The notes below the pieces were generated by a model. It saw only the letters and a program-made list of their open reading frames with translations, ran no database searches and was not told the origin of the DNA. From NCBI GenBank assembly GCA_021208685.1, contig JAJOJJ010000046.1, positions 42,360 to 106,359 of the forward strand: a stretch of DNA of 64,000 nt, given 5' to 3'. The first letter of the stretch is position 1. Each line of letters opens with the position of its first letter. Below are positions 29,226 through 37,844 of the stretch, piece by piece. The stretch comes from Saccharospirillaceae bacterium (GTDB lineage Bacteria; Pseudomonadota; Gammaproteobacteria; Pseudomonadales; Oceanobacteraceae). The position numbers were made by a program, and so were the translations under genes.

Positions 29226-30251
29226 GTGGTCATCCAGAAGGCGGCCGTAATCGGCGGTGGCAGCTTTGGCACAGTAGTGGCCAATATTCTTGCCGACAAT
29301 AATATTCAAACTGTGCAATGGATGCGTAACGATGACGTTGCACGCAGCATCAATGAGCAGCACACCAACCCCCAGTATTTGCCGGATGTCAGCCTGAATC
29401 CTGCGCTGGTTGCGACCACTGATTTGCTGGAGGCGATTCGTGGTGCGGAGGTCATTTTTGTGTCAGTGCCGAGTAAGTCGGTGCGCGAGGTGGTGTCATC
29501 CTTTGCTGCTGAGCTGATGCCGGAACAGGCACTGGTCAGTACCACCAAGGGTATTGAACCGGATGGCTTCCTGCTGATGAGTCAGGTGCTGGCGGACATT
29601 TGTCCGGATAATGCGGTGGGGGTTCTCAGTGGTCCCAATCTGGCTAAGGAAATTGCCAAACGGGAGTTGGCGGCAACCGTTATAGCCAGTGAAAACAGTG
29701 ACTTACGCCGCAATATTCAGGAAGCACTGAGTTGCCCTTACTTTCGGGTTTACGCCTCTAACGACCTCTACGGGGTTGAACTGAGTGGCGCCCTGAAAAA
29801 TATCTACGCCATCGTATCCGGTTTTGTGGCTGCCCTCGGCATGGGGGAAAACACCCGCAGTATGATCATTACCCGTTCACTGGCTGAAATGAGCCGTTTT
29901 GCGGTGGCACTGGGAGCCAATCCACTGACCTTTCTGGGGCTGGCCGGGGTCGGCGATCTGGTGGTGACCTGCACGTCGCCATTAAGCCGAAATTACCGGG
30001 TCGGATATGCCATCGGGCAGGGCAAAAGTCTGGCAGAAGCAGTGGACGAACTGGGCGAAGTGGCAGAAGGTGTCAATACCTTGCGTTATGTCAGGGCAAA
30101 AGCGCAGGAATTAAGTATTTATATGCCCCTTGTGATGGGTGCCTATGAGGTGTTGTTCAATGGTGCCAATCCCAGGGTGGTTGCGCAGGGTCTGATGACC
30201 GGGGAGCACGCTTCAGATGTGGAGTTTGCTTTACCCCGTTGTGACATATAA
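29226..30251 (+). CDS. gpsA: Glycerol-3-phosphate dehydrogenase [NAD(P)+]
   Basis: Makes sn-glycerol-3-phosphate from dihydroxyacetone phosphate for phospholipid synthesis. The 341 residues match the family. Features are the N-terminal dinucleotide motif [28 protein letters not shown], the catalytic lysine region [13 protein letters not shown], and [19 protein letters not shown]. Begins with GTG 29226 after AGGGGG. Followed by a DUF4389 gene and sixA, the order I recall from Pseudomonas. Confidence 0.96.
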   Translation: MVIQKAAVIGGGSFGTVVANILADNNIQTVQWMRNDDVARSINEQHTNPQYLPDVSLNPALVATTDLLEAIRGAEVIFVSVPSKSVREVVSSFAAELMPEQALVSTTKGIEPDGFLLMSQVLADICPDNAVGVLSGPNLAKEIAKRELAATVIASENSDLRRNIQEALSCPYFRVYASNDLYGVELSGALKNIYAIVSGFVAALGMGENTRSMIITRSLAEMSRFAVALGANPLTFLGLAGVGDLVVTCTSPLSRNYRVGYAIGQGKSLAEAVDELGEVAEGVNTLRYVRAKAQELSIYMPLVMGAYEVLFNGANPRVVAQGLMTGEHASDVEFALPRCDI

Positions 30252-30295
30252 ATGCGGCATGATTGTCGTTGCGCAATTTTTTCATGAGGTCAGAA

Positions 30296-30574
30296 ATGAA
30301 CGATTTTAAAGAAAACGTCACATCCGATGCGTTCTGGTTGAAAACGCTCTATACCATCGGATTTTTCATCGTGTATCGGGTGCTGGATCTGGTATTGCTG
30401 CTGATCACGCTGGTGCAGTGGGTATTCCGGCTGCTATCCGGTGAGCCTAACGCCTCATTGGCCGATTTTGGTCAGGCGCTGGGTGAGTATGTGAAGCAGA
30501 TTATTCACTATCTGTCCGGTGCCAGCGATGAAAAACCTTTTCCGTTTCAGGACTGGCCGGACAGTAAGAACTGA
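30296..30574 (+). CDS. DUF4389 membrane protein
   Basis: A 92-residue inner-membrane protein of the DUF4389 family, with hydrophobic segments at about 17-50 (TLYTIGFFIVYRVLDLVLLLITLVQWVFRLL, read in parts) that may form one or two helices. The tail GQALGEYVKQIIHYLSGASDEKPFPF is characteristic. Start ATG 30296 with GAGGT upstream. Function is unknown; its place between gpsA and sixA is conserved in several gammaproteobacteria as far as I recall. Confidence 0.85.
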   Translation: MNDFKENVTSDAFWLKTLYTIGFFIVYRVLDLVLLLITLVQWVFRLLSGEPNASLADFGQALGEYVKQIIHYLSGASDEKPFPFQDWPDSKN

Positions 30575-30591
30575 AATAAGGCATTTGCCGA

Positions 30592-31056
30592 GTGAAAATT
30601 TGTATTGTTCGACACGGTTCTGCCGTCAGTGGTGCCGTTCTGGATCAGAATCGTGGCCTGACCGGGCGTGGAGAAAATCAGGCGGCAGGCGCTGGCCGCT
30701 GGCTGGCACAGCAGAGCTTTAATTCTCCGCGCATTCTGGCCAGCCCGTTTTTGCGGGCACAGCAAACCGCTCAGGCGATTGCTGATTGTCTGGGCATTGC
30801 GGTTGAAAATATGCCACATCTGGTGCCAGATGCCGATGTTCAGCAACTGCTGAATGATCTGACAGATCAGGAGCAGGATCTGATTCTGGTGTCGCACTTG
30901 CCGTTGGTTGGCCATTTGGCGGCGATGCTGGTTGATGGCCAGCTTTATGATCAGCCCTGGTCGCCAGCCGAGTGCTGGATTTTACAGGGCGATCTGGCCG
31001 CGGCTGGCTGTATGAGTGTTGACGCGGTCTGGTACCCGGTGCTCGACGGACTCTGA
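30592..31056 (+). CDS. sixA: Phosphohistidine phosphatase SixA
   Basis: A 154-residue histidine phosphatase whose family removes phosphate from phosphohistidine on signalling or PTS proteins. The RHG motif with nucleophile His8 (VRHGSA), the second arginine in ASPFLRAQQTA and the second histidine in VSHLPLVGHL are all present. It begins with GTG 30592, 17 bases after the DUF4389 stop. In E. coli SixA acts on nitrogen-PTS NPr; the target here is unknown. Confidence 0.93.
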   Translation: MKICIVRHGSAVSGAVLDQNRGLTGRGENQAAGAGRWLAQQSFNSPRILASPFLRAQQTAQAIADCLGIAVENMPHLVPDADVQQLLNDLTDQEQDLILVSHLPLVGHLAAMLVDGQLYDQPWSPAECWILQGDLAAAGCMSVDAVWYPVLDGL

Positions 31057-31069
31057 GCAACGCGACTGG

Positions 31070-31354
31070 CCGTTATCCTGAGCCCCTCTGAATAACTCAG
31101 CGCAGCTCTCGCGGGTCTGGCCGCTCGTCAGAGCAAGGCGCGAATGCAGTGAGATGGCGGGGCCTTGTTACATTCGCCATCACCGTTATGGTGGGCTGTT
31201 TGCCTCGTCCGTTGTGGGCTGCCGGGTGTCCCTGACGCTTTGCCGCCAATTTTTGGCTTGATCCGCGAGGCCTGCAAACCGGTTTGGTGCTTCAGAAACA
31301 CCCCACAATCCAGAGCAGGCACCGGGTTGTTCAGAGGGGCTCTTGCTATAACGG
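31070..31354. mobile_element. Putative 285-bp non-coding element with terminal inverted repeats (MITE-like)
   Basis: Left end CCGTTAT, 3 nt, GAGCCCCTCTGAA (31070-31092); right end TTCAGAGGGGCTC, 5 nt, ATAACGG (31330-31354). These are inverted copies of each other, 20 matching bases with a small internal gap. CTGG occurs directly outside both ends (31066-31069 and 31355-31358), as a possible target duplication. No open frame of note inside. This fills most of the 364-bp gap between sixA and the hydrolase at 31421. An insertion element without transposase is one reading; a large RNA hairpin is another. Confidence 0.5.
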
Positions 31355-31420
31355 CTGGATTCCCCCTTGTGTTGTTGTGGTCTGCGCTTTAGCGTTGCGG
31401 TTTTTAAATTGCGCGCGTCT

Positions 31421-32206
31421 ATGAACGATATTCTCCACTTTTCCCACGCTAATGGTTTTCCGGCCGGAACGTACCGCGTTCTGTTTGAATCTTTGGCTGC
31501 TCACTATGATGTGCGCAGTATTGATCGTATCGGCCACAATCCGGAATACCCGGTCACCGATAACTGGCGTCATCTGGAATCTGAACTGATTCATTATTTT
31601 GAGCGGCACTACAAGCAGCCAGTGATTGCTGTAGGACATTCATTGGGGGGCTTGCTCAGCCTGATGGTGGCGGTGAAGCGCCCCGATCTGGTCAAAGCCC
31701 TGATCATGCTGGATTCTCCGGCGCTGTCGCCATTGGAAGCCAATGGCCTGCGTCTGGTTAAACGTTTGGGTCTTGTTGACAAAGTCACTCCGGCAGGGAG
31801 AACGGACGGACGGCGGAGTGAATGGCCGTCGCAAGACGATGCTATTGATTACTTTCGCGGAAAATCGCTGTTACGGTATTTCGATGAGCGTTGCCTGAGG
31901 GATTATGTGCAAAGTGGTACGGAACCAACGGCAAACGGCGTGGCGTTACGTTTTGATCCGGATATTGAAATGAAAATTTACCGCTCTGTACCGCACAACC
32001 TGCGCGTGCGCTCTGCGCTTAGTGTACCCGGCGCCGCCATCGGTGGTGAACACAGCAAGGTATTCCGTCGCCTGAATGGTGCGTATATGCAGAGCCGTTT
32101 GGGTATGAAAGTGCGCTGGTTGCCGGGCAGTCATATGTTTCCGCTGGAGCGTCCGGAGCAGACGGCTGCGGTCATTCATCAGTTGTTGGGGGAGTTGCTG
32201 GCATGA
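31421..32206 (+). CDS. Alpha/beta hydrolase
   Basis: A 261-residue cytoplasmic hydrolase. Nucleophile elbow GHSLGG is near residue 83 and the catalytic histidine lies in LPGSHMFPLERPE near the C-terminus; HANGFPAG at the start forms the oxyanion region. Substrate unknown. Start ATG 31421, without a good ribosome site. Overlaps the next hydrolase gene by ATGA and heads a three-gene operon with 32203 and 33042. Confidence 0.9.
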   Translation: MNDILHFSHANGFPAGTYRVLFESLAAHYDVRSIDRIGHNPEYPVTDNWRHLESELIHYFERHYKQPVIAVGHSLGGLLSLMVAVKRPDLVKALIMLDSPALSPLEANGLRLVKRLGLVDKVTPAGRTDGRRSEWPSQDDAIDYFRGKSLLRYFDERCLRDYVQSGTEPTANGVALRFDPDIEMKIYRSVPHNLRVRSALSVPGAAIGGEHSKVFRRLNGAYMQSRLGMKVRWLPGSHMFPLERPEQTAAVIHQLLGELLA

Positions 32207-33045
32207 AGTCTGTTGAGTGGCGGTGTCGTTTCGGCACGCTGCGGGGATTGCAGTGGGGGGATGAGTCTCTGCCTAAAGTGCTGGCGTTGCATGGCTGGCT
32301 TGATAATTCGGCGTCTTTTTCCCGGCTTGCGCCATTGCTGCAAAACCTGTGTGTGCTGGCACCGGATCTGCCGGGGCATGGTCATTCCGATTGGTTGGGG
32401 GAAGGAGGGGATTACGCCATCTGGTCGTCGGTCGAGCCGTTATACGACATGCTGACAGCAATCGCTGAGCCTGTGCATCTGCTGGGGCATTCGATGGGGT
32501 CGGCTGCCGGGATGCTTCTGGCGGGGGCGTTTCCGGACCGCATTCTGTCTTATGTGGCGCTGGATGCGCTGGGGCCTATGACCACGCCACCGGAACAGTC
32601 ACCCGAACAGCTGGCAAGCTCCGTAATCGCATCGGCCAAAGGTGCAAATCCGCGCATTTATGGCACACCGGAAGAGGCTCTGGCGGCCCGGGTACGGCAG
32701 AATCCGGAGTTAAGTGCCGAATGCATCTGGCCGGTGGTTGAGCGCAATCTGCAGCCATGGGAAGACGGGGTCGGCTGGCGCACGGATGCGCGGCTGCGCG
32801 CTTCCTCACGGGTGCGGCTGACGGAGCCGCAGATTGAAGCCTTTATGGCGCGCATGAGAATGCCAGCTCTGGTGCTCCGTGCACAACAAGGGCTTATTCC
32901 AAAGGCTATGTTTGATCTGCGCATGCCGCATCTGCCGCGGGGGCAGCTGGACACACTGCCCGGACACCACCATTTCCACCTCGAAGAATCAACGGCGGGC
33001 GCGCTCTCTGTGCGCATCAACCGCTTCTGGCAGGACATTGTATGA
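32203..33045 (+). CDS. Alpha/beta hydrolase (second of a tandem pair)
   Basis: A 280-residue hydrolase with HGWLDNSASF (oxyanion), PDLPGHGHSD, nucleophile elbow GHSMGS and the catalytic histidine in LPGHHHFHLE. It resembles the MhpC/serine-hydrolase-like group with HGWLDN. It is not a close copy of the first hydrolase, so the pair is likely not a recent duplication. ATGA overlaps with both neighbours. Confidence 0.9.
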   Translation: MKSVEWRCRFGTLRGLQWGDESLPKVLALHGWLDNSASFSRLAPLLQNLCVLAPDLPGHGHSDWLGEGGDYAIWSSVEPLYDMLTAIAEPVHLLGHSMGSAAGMLLAGAFPDRILSYVALDALGPMTTPPEQSPEQLASSVIASAKGANPRIYGTPEEALAARVRQNPELSAECIWPVVERNLQPWEDGVGWRTDARLRASSRVRLTEPQIEAFMARMRMPALVLRAQQGLIPKAMFDLRMPHLPRGQLDTLPGHHHFHLEESTAGALSVRINRFWQDIV

Positions 33046-33767
33046 AGAAAACTCAGGGTTTATGGTTTCTGGCGTTGATGGGCGGCTTTATCACCAGCCT
33101 GGCGCTGGGCTGGCTGCTGCAGGCTAAGCAGAATTACAGCTACGGGTTCTGGTACGACTGGTATGACATCGGCGCTCATATTGAGCGCTTTGGGCCGCAG
33201 AATCGCTTTATCACCGGACTGGAATTGCTGGATAAAACAGCACATGTGCAGTTATTTGATGCCATCAGCATGGCCGTACATCAGCAGGGGAATGGGCTGG
33301 CGGACATTCATTTTGATCGCGCCGGGCAGCCCGTGGCGTTATTGCGTCAGGCGGAGATTATTCACTTGCAGGATGTGGCCAATCTGATTGATGTGCTGCA
33401 CCGTTCTGCGCTGGTCATTGCCATCGTCACTGTGCTGCTGCTGGCGGGGTTGTTATGGCGACGTACGGCACCGCGCTGGAAGCAGCAGTTATTCTGGCTG
33501 CTGGGGTTGCTTGCAGTGACGGCGGGCGGCGTGCTGATGATTGGCCCGAAAGCGGTGTTTTATCAGCTTCATGTGTGGATTTTTCCCGATAATCATCAGT
33601 GGTTTTTTTATTATCAGGAATCGCTGATGAGTACGCTGATGAAAGCGCCGGTATTGTTTGGCGGTATCGCTCTGGCGATTATCGGCGGTGGTTTGCTGTT
33701 TTTCACACTGTTTGTGTTGCTGCTGCGCAGTGTTCTGAGGTTCCGCGCAGAGCCTCAAGGGGCCTGA
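33042..33767 (+). CDS. DUF1461 integral membrane protein (TIGR01906 type)
   Basis: A 241-residue membrane protein with four predicted helices: about 8-27, 124-145, 153-173 and 205-233. The soluble stretch between the first two carries the family mark EIIHLQDVANLIDVLHR, and FPDNHQWFFYYQESLMSTLMKAPVLF lies before the last helix. Function unknown in the family. It overlaps the preceding hydrolase by ATGA. Confidence 0.85.
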   Translation: MKKTQGLWFLALMGGFITSLALGWLLQAKQNYSYGFWYDWYDIGAHIERFGPQNRFITGLELLDKTAHVQLFDAISMAVHQQGNGLADIHFDRAGQPVALLRQAEIIHLQDVANLIDVLHRSALVIAIVTVLLLAGLLWRRTAPRWKQQLFWLLGLLAVTAGGVLMIGPKAVFYQLHVWIFPDNHQWFFYYQESLMSTLMKAPVLFGGIALAIIGGGLLFFTLFVLLLRSVLRFRAEPQGA

Positions 33768-33789
33768 ACGGAACAATCATCGCCCGGTG

Positions 33790-34407
33790 TCAGAATGGCG
33801 TCGGGCAGACAATCTGCAGCGCTTCGCCGGTTCCCGGGTGGGTAAAGTCCAGTTCGCGCGCATGCAGCATCATGCGTGGCTGTTCTTTGGCACTCTCGCC
33901 TGCGTAAAACACATCACCGATGATCGGGTGGCCCAGATTCAGCATGTGCAGCCGCAGCTGATGGGAGCGTCCGGTTTTCGGATACATTTCGACCCGGGTT
34001 GTTTCTTCATCCTGCGCCAGTCGTTTCCAGCGGGTGAGGGCATAGCGGCCATTAACATGGCTGATTTTCTGCAACGGCCGGTTTGGCCAGTCCACGCAAA
34101 TAGGGAGATTGATGCAACCCTGATTGCCCTTCAGCTGGCCAATGACCAGACACTCATACACCTTGCGGGTTTTCTGCTTTTCGAACTGCTGCTGCACGTG
34201 GGTCAGAGCGGTTTTGTGGCGGGCAAAAACAATAATTCCTGAAGTGTCGCGATCAAGGCGGTGAATGACATGCAGCTCACCGAACTCTTCAGCCAGCAGC
34301 GAGAACGCTGACTCCGGAATGTAGCGTCCGGGGACGCTCAGCAAACCGGCGGGCTTGTTCAGAATGATGATGTCGTCATCGGCCAGAATGATATCAAGAG
34401 GGGTCAT
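33790..34407 (-). CDS. rluA: 23S rRNA / tRNA pseudouridine synthase RluA
   Basis: Isomerises uridine to pseudouridine at 23S rRNA position 746 and tRNA position 32 in E. coli. The 205-residue protein has the catalytic Asp52 in HRLDRDTSG and RluA-specific NLPICVDWPNRP and KTGRSHQLRLHML. There is no S4 domain, which separates RluA from RluC and RluD. Start ATG 34407 overlaps the stop of the MlaC/SBP fusion gene by four bases (ATGA), so both are cotranslated. Confidence 0.94.
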   Translation of the reverse strand: MTPLDIILADDDIIILNKPAGLLSVPGRYIPESAFSLLAEEFGELHVIHRLDRDTSGIIVFARHKTALTHVQQQFEKQKTRKVYECLVIGQLKGNQGCINLPICVDWPNRPLQKISHVNGRYALTRWKRLAQDEETTRVEMYPKTGRSHQLRLHMLNLGHPIIGDVFYAGESAKEQPRMMLHARELDFTHPGTGEALQIVCPTPF

Positions 34408-35702
34408 TGTGGGTAGTTGTGTGTTTTCAGCAAATATTGGTAGGTACCGTCGGCTTTGATGCGCTCCAGACCGGTATTGAATGCCTGAATCAGGGCTTCT
34501 GCGCCTTTGGCGGAGCGCGCGATACTAACACGCAGGCCACGGCTCGCCAAAGGTGTGCTGACGATTTGCAGGTGGCTTGCAATGTGTTCCTTGCTCTTCA
34601 GTTCAATATCAGCCATCCAGGCATCCACCAGCGCCAGATCAAGTGATTTTCCCGCGACTTCACGGAACAGTTGTGAGCAATAGTCCAGCGTTTGCAGGTG
34701 GAACATGGGGGCGATCTGTTGGAACTCCTGGCCATAATCCACACCGTTAAATACCCCCAGACGGTAGCTTTTACCGTTCAGGCTCTGTTGCAACAGCGCC
34801 GGGCTGGCGTACTCAAACGGATCGCCATCGCGTTTGATAAACACCAGGGTATTGTCCAGGTAAGGAGCAGAATAAAGCTGTGTGTCCGACGCCTGCTGTG
34901 GCTGCCAGACGGCAATTTCTCCGTGCAGCTGACCGGTGTCGGTGTGTTCTTCTATTTTCAGGGTTGGGGCAAATACCAGTTCGACCTGATAACCGGCGCG
35001 TGCAAATGCTGTCGTAACGATGTCGGCTGCCAGTCCGGAACCGGGCAGATTACTGCCCAGGTAGGGTCCCCACGTATGGGCTCCCAGCCTGACCCTGGGT
35101 GCCGCACTCTGGTATTCATTCGCCAGTTTTGAAATGGCCTGCGCCAGCCCATCCTGCTCAATACTCAGTGATACCTGATCACGGAAGCTTTTGGTCAGGC
35201 TGACGCCCTCGATGATGACGTCGTAGACCTGCCAGCGGTTTTTGCTCAGGTAGAGTTTATAATCCACGCGGATAGGCGTAGCTCCGACACGCTGAATCTG
35301 ACTCTTAACAATGGCCTGATTGCCTTCGTCATTGAGACGGGAGTCTTCAAATAAGATGGTCTGACCATCAAAGGCGCGGAAAGCACCGGCATACGTGCGG
35401 ATGACCTTTTCTTTAAACGCGTCAATGAAGGCTTTTTGTTGCTCCATCGACGCCCGTTTCCAGTATTTGCCCAGAACACGTTTGGCCATGTAAACATGAT
35501 CGACCACCGGCAGCAGCAGCTCATCGACCAGTTGTTCGACGTAGTTCTCCTGAGTCTGAACCAGCTCCCGGTCACTGAGCAGGCGATCCGTCATCGCTTT
35601 GGCGGTTGTCTCGACCGTGGTGCGTGGTGCATCGTCCGCCTGAACGGTTAAACCGAACAGCAAATAAAAGACGAGCAGCACAGGTTGCAGTGCGTATTTC
35701 AT
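34404..35702 (-). CDS. Fusion of an MlaC/Ttg2D-like domain with an SBP_bac_3-like domain
   Basis: A 432-residue exported protein with signal peptide 1-22 (LTVQA). Residues about 25-196 read as MlaC/Ttg2D, the periplasmic phospholipid carrier: LLSDRELVQTQENYVEQLVDELLLPVVDH, AFKEKVIRTYAGAFRAF and NRWQVYDVIIEGVSLTKSFRDQ are diagnostic when read in parts. Residues about 203-430 read as a family 3 solute-binding protein: VRLGAHTWGPYLG, GLAADIVTTAFARAGYQVELVFAP and the DLALVDAWMADIEL region. No other mla genes are nearby. One continuous frame with no frameshift sign. Role unknown; rluA overlaps downstream. Confidence 0.85.
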   Translation of the reverse strand: MKYALQPVLLVFYLLFGLTVQADDAPRTTVETTAKAMTDRLLSDRELVQTQENYVEQLVDELLLPVVDHVYMAKRVLGKYWKRASMEQQKAFIDAFKEKVIRTYAGAFRAFDGQTILFEDSRLNDEGNQAIVKSQIQRVGATPIRVDYKLYLSKNRWQVYDVIIEGVSLTKSFRDQVSLSIEQDGLAQAISKLANEYQSAAPRVRLGAHTWGPYLGSNLPGSGLAADIVTTAFARAGYQVELVFAPTLKIEEHTDTGQLHGEIAVWQPQQASDTQLYSAPYLDNTLVFIKRDGDPFEYASPALLQQSLNGKSYRLGVFNGVDYGQEFQQIAPMFHLQTLDYCSQLFREVAGKSLDLALVDAWMADIELKSKEHIASHLQIVSTPLASRGLRVSIARSAKGAEALIQAFNTGLERIKADGTYQYLLKTHNYPQ

Positions 35703-35757
35703 GGAATCCCCGGTTTTGTTATTGATCCGTGAGTGTATCCGGATGAACTATAGAGAA

Positions 35758-35778
35758 GGCTTCCCTGACAGAGAAGCC
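35758..35778 (-). terminator. Possible terminator hairpin after trhP
   Basis: GGCTTC (35758-35763) and GAAGCC (35773-35778) form a short stem with a 9-nt loop. On the minus strand it is followed by TTCTCTAT, a weak U-rich tail. Confidence 0.3.
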
Positions 35779-35799
35779 CTAATGAATTATGACCAGAAA

Positions 35800-37134
35800 T
35801 CAGGTGGTTGATTCCGGCAGATTCCGGATCAGCAGTGCTTTGCTCAGATCCTCTCCGCTGATGCCCTGAGGGCGGGGGATTTTGACAACAAAACCAGAGC
35901 CCGGGGCGTCGGAGCGTGGCTGGTCGTTACGGTCAAAAAGGCTGTTCAGGGTAAAGGTGATGTTTCCGGCGGGCGTCATCAGTTCCAATGAGTCGCCGAT
36001 TTCGAAACGGTTCTTAACATCAAGGGTCAGTTCTTTGTCATTGCTGGCAATGACTTCCGCAACGAACTGCTGGCGGGTGCTGAGTGAGCTGCCACGCTCG
36101 TAATTCTGGTATTCATCATGGACATGGCGGCGGAAGAAACCTTCGGTGTAACCACGATTGGACATATTTTCCAGAGTATCCATCAGCCGCTTGTCGAAGC
36201 CCCGTCCGGCAACGGCATCATCAATGGCCTTGCGATAGGCCTGAGCGGTGCGGGCCACGTAGTAGTGGGATTTTGTCCGGCCTTCGATCTTCAGCGAGTG
36301 CACGCCCAGCTCCACCAGCTTTTCAATGTGCTGAATGGCGCGCAGATCTTTGGAATTCATGATGTAGGTGCCGTGTTCGTCTTCAAACGCCGGCATGTAT
36401 TCGTTAGCGCGATTGCCTTCCTGCAGCAGGAAAATTTTGTCCGATGGCTGGCCGATGCCGAGTGTCGGATCAAACTCATTAACGCCGGCCGGAATCACAT
36501 CGCCGGACAATGTTTCCTGAGCTTCATGGGCGTCGTATTTCCAGCGGCAGGCATTGGTGCAGGTGCCCTGGTTCGGGTCGCGGTGGTTCATGTAACCGGA
36601 CAGCAGGCAGCGGCCGGAATAGGCAATGCACAAGGCGCCATGGACAAATACTTCGATTTCCATGTCCGGGCAGCGACGACGGATTTCGGCAATTTCATCC
36701 AGTGACAGTTCGCGCGACAGGATGATGCGGCTGACCCCCTGTCTGCGCCAGAATTCGACCGAGGCGTAGTTCACTACGTTAGCCTGTACCGACAAATGAA
36801 TCACCTGATCCGGCCAGCGGTCTTTGACCATCATGATCAGGCCCGGGTCGGACATGATCAGGGCATCCGGATTCATGCCGATCACCGGTTCAATGTCGCG
36901 CATGTACGTATCAATTTTACTGTTATGCGGTGCAATGTTGCTGGCCACATAAAACTGCTTGCCCAGCTCATGGGCACGGCCAATGCCGTAGGCAAGATTG
37001 TCGAGGGTAAAATCGTTATTGCGTACGCGCAGGCTGTAACGTGGCTGGCCGGCGTAAACGGCATCGGCGCCATAGGCAAAGGCGTATTCCATGTTGCGTA
37101 CGGTGCCGGCGGGGGAAAGTAATTCTGGTGTCAT
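35800..37134 (-). CDS. trhP: tRNA 5-hydroxyuridine modification protein TrhP (YegQ, U32 peptidase family)
   Basis: Contributes to hydroxylation of U34 in certain tRNAs according to E. coli work on YegQ/TrhP. The 444-residue protein starts MTPELLSPAGTVRNMEYAFAYGADAVYAGQ (read in parts) at ATG 37134. It has the U32 cysteine cluster HGALCIAYSGRCLLS and GTCTNACRW, which may hold an Fe-S cluster, and a C-terminal beta-barrel domain with FEIGDSLELMTPAG. The longer frame to 37470 is only an open extension. There is no Shine-Dalgarno sequence between the 37141-37166 hairpin and the start. Confidence 0.93.
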   Translation of the reverse strand: MTPELLSPAGTVRNMEYAFAYGADAVYAGQPRYSLRVRNNDFTLDNLAYGIGRAHELGKQFYVASNIAPHNSKIDTYMRDIEPVIGMNPDALIMSDPGLIMMVKDRWPDQVIHLSVQANVVNYASVEFWRRQGVSRIILSRELSLDEIAEIRRRCPDMEIEVFVHGALCIAYSGRCLLSGYMNHRDPNQGTCTNACRWKYDAHEAQETLSGDVIPAGVNEFDPTLGIGQPSDKIFLLQEGNRANEYMPAFEDEHGTYIMNSKDLRAIQHIEKLVELGVHSLKIEGRTKSHYYVARTAQAYRKAIDDAVAGRGFDKRLMDTLENMSNRGYTEGFFRRHVHDEYQNYERGSSLSTRQQFVAEVIASNDKELTLDVKNRFEIGDSLELMTPAGNITFTLNSLFDRNDQPRSDAPGSGFVVKIPRPQGISGEDLSKALLIRNLPESTT

Positions 37135-37140
37135 AAAGCA

Positions 37141-37166
37141 AATGCCCGGATAGAAATCCGGGCATT
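37141..37166 (-). promoter_or_regulatory. Strong hairpin directly upstream of the trhP start codon
   Basis: AATGCCCGGAT and ATCCGGGCATT form a perfect 11-bp stem with a 4-nt loop. It ends 6 bases before the trhP ATG on the minus strand. TACAAT, a possible -10 box, overlaps its upstream edge. It may be an attenuator, a translation control element, or a terminator for the upstream gene. Confidence 0.5.
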
Positions 37167-37231
37167 GTAGCAGGCTGAGGCTGATGGCCGCAGTCCGGGC
37201 AGGGCAAAGGTGCTGAAACCTTGCTCTGGAT

Positions 37232-37804
37232 CTATTCGCTGTCCGGTGTGTCGCTGCCTGATGTTTCGCTGGTGTCAGCGCTTTGCTCTGTGGGTGTGCC
37301 GGCCTGCGGTGCTTCCCCGGCAGGATCGGCGCTGCGACTGATGGCGGCGGCCAGGGCTTCAGGGCTGTCGATAAATTCGTAGCCGGTGACTGCAAATTCC
37401 TGCAGGCGGAATAAGGTGACGGCAGAATCCTGACGCTCCCAGTCACCGGTACGGCTGCCGACTTCGTCAATCAGAATCTGATAGGGAGCCTTACGCATGG
37501 CCGGGTAAGCGAACATGCGGGCGATAATGCGCGGCATGCCACTGATGTCGGTAACAAACAGAGCGTGCTGTTCGGTCAGATAGTTGTCGCCGGACGTTTT
37601 CAGCATCTCTTTCACCAGATCTTTACCCGGCATGTCATGGGCAAAGATAACGTAGCGGACGTTGGCTGAGATTTTGATTGGCGTATCGTGCTGATCGCGC
37701 AGGCGCAATGTTTCCATTGACGCCGGAGAAGCGCTGCACAGCGTGCTCGCTGTCAGTGTTATTGTCAGCGTGAGTGTTTTTAATGCAGCGGAAAACCTTC
37801 TCAT
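37232..37804 (-). CDS. Exported protein of unknown function
   Basis: I do not recognise the family. With the start at ATG 37804 (AAGGA upstream) the 190-residue protein has a signal peptide (about 1-26, SALCSASPASA-like end). It is followed by a compact domain: VRYVIFAHDMPGKDLVKEML, HALFVTDISGMPRIIARMFAYPAMRKAPYQILID, SAVTLFRLQEFAVTGYEFIDSPEALAAAI, read in parts. The alternation of strands and helices recalls a thioredoxin-like fold but no CxxC is present. The last 25 residues are a low-complexity tail rich in Ser, Thr, Asp and Glu. It is the last gene of the 39403-37232 operon. Confidence 0.75.
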   Translation of the reverse strand: MRRFSAALKTLTLTITLTASTLCSASPASMETLRLRDQHDTPIKISANVRYVIFAHDMPGKDLVKEMLKTSGDNYLTEQHALFVTDISGMPRIIARMFAYPAMRKAPYQILIDEVGSRTGDWERQDSAVTLFRLQEFAVTGYEFIDSPEALAAAISRSADPAGEAPQAGTPTEQSADTSETSGSDTPDSE

Positions 37805-37844
37805 AACAGATCCTTGATCATGGGTAATGCTTTGACATCCTGCC

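Noticed and set aside
31421..33045. Recent tandem duplication of the two alpha/beta hydrolases
   Set aside because: They share only the generic fold motifs (HGW versus HANGFP, GHSMGS versus GHSLGG) and differ throughout, so they are distant relatives placed together.
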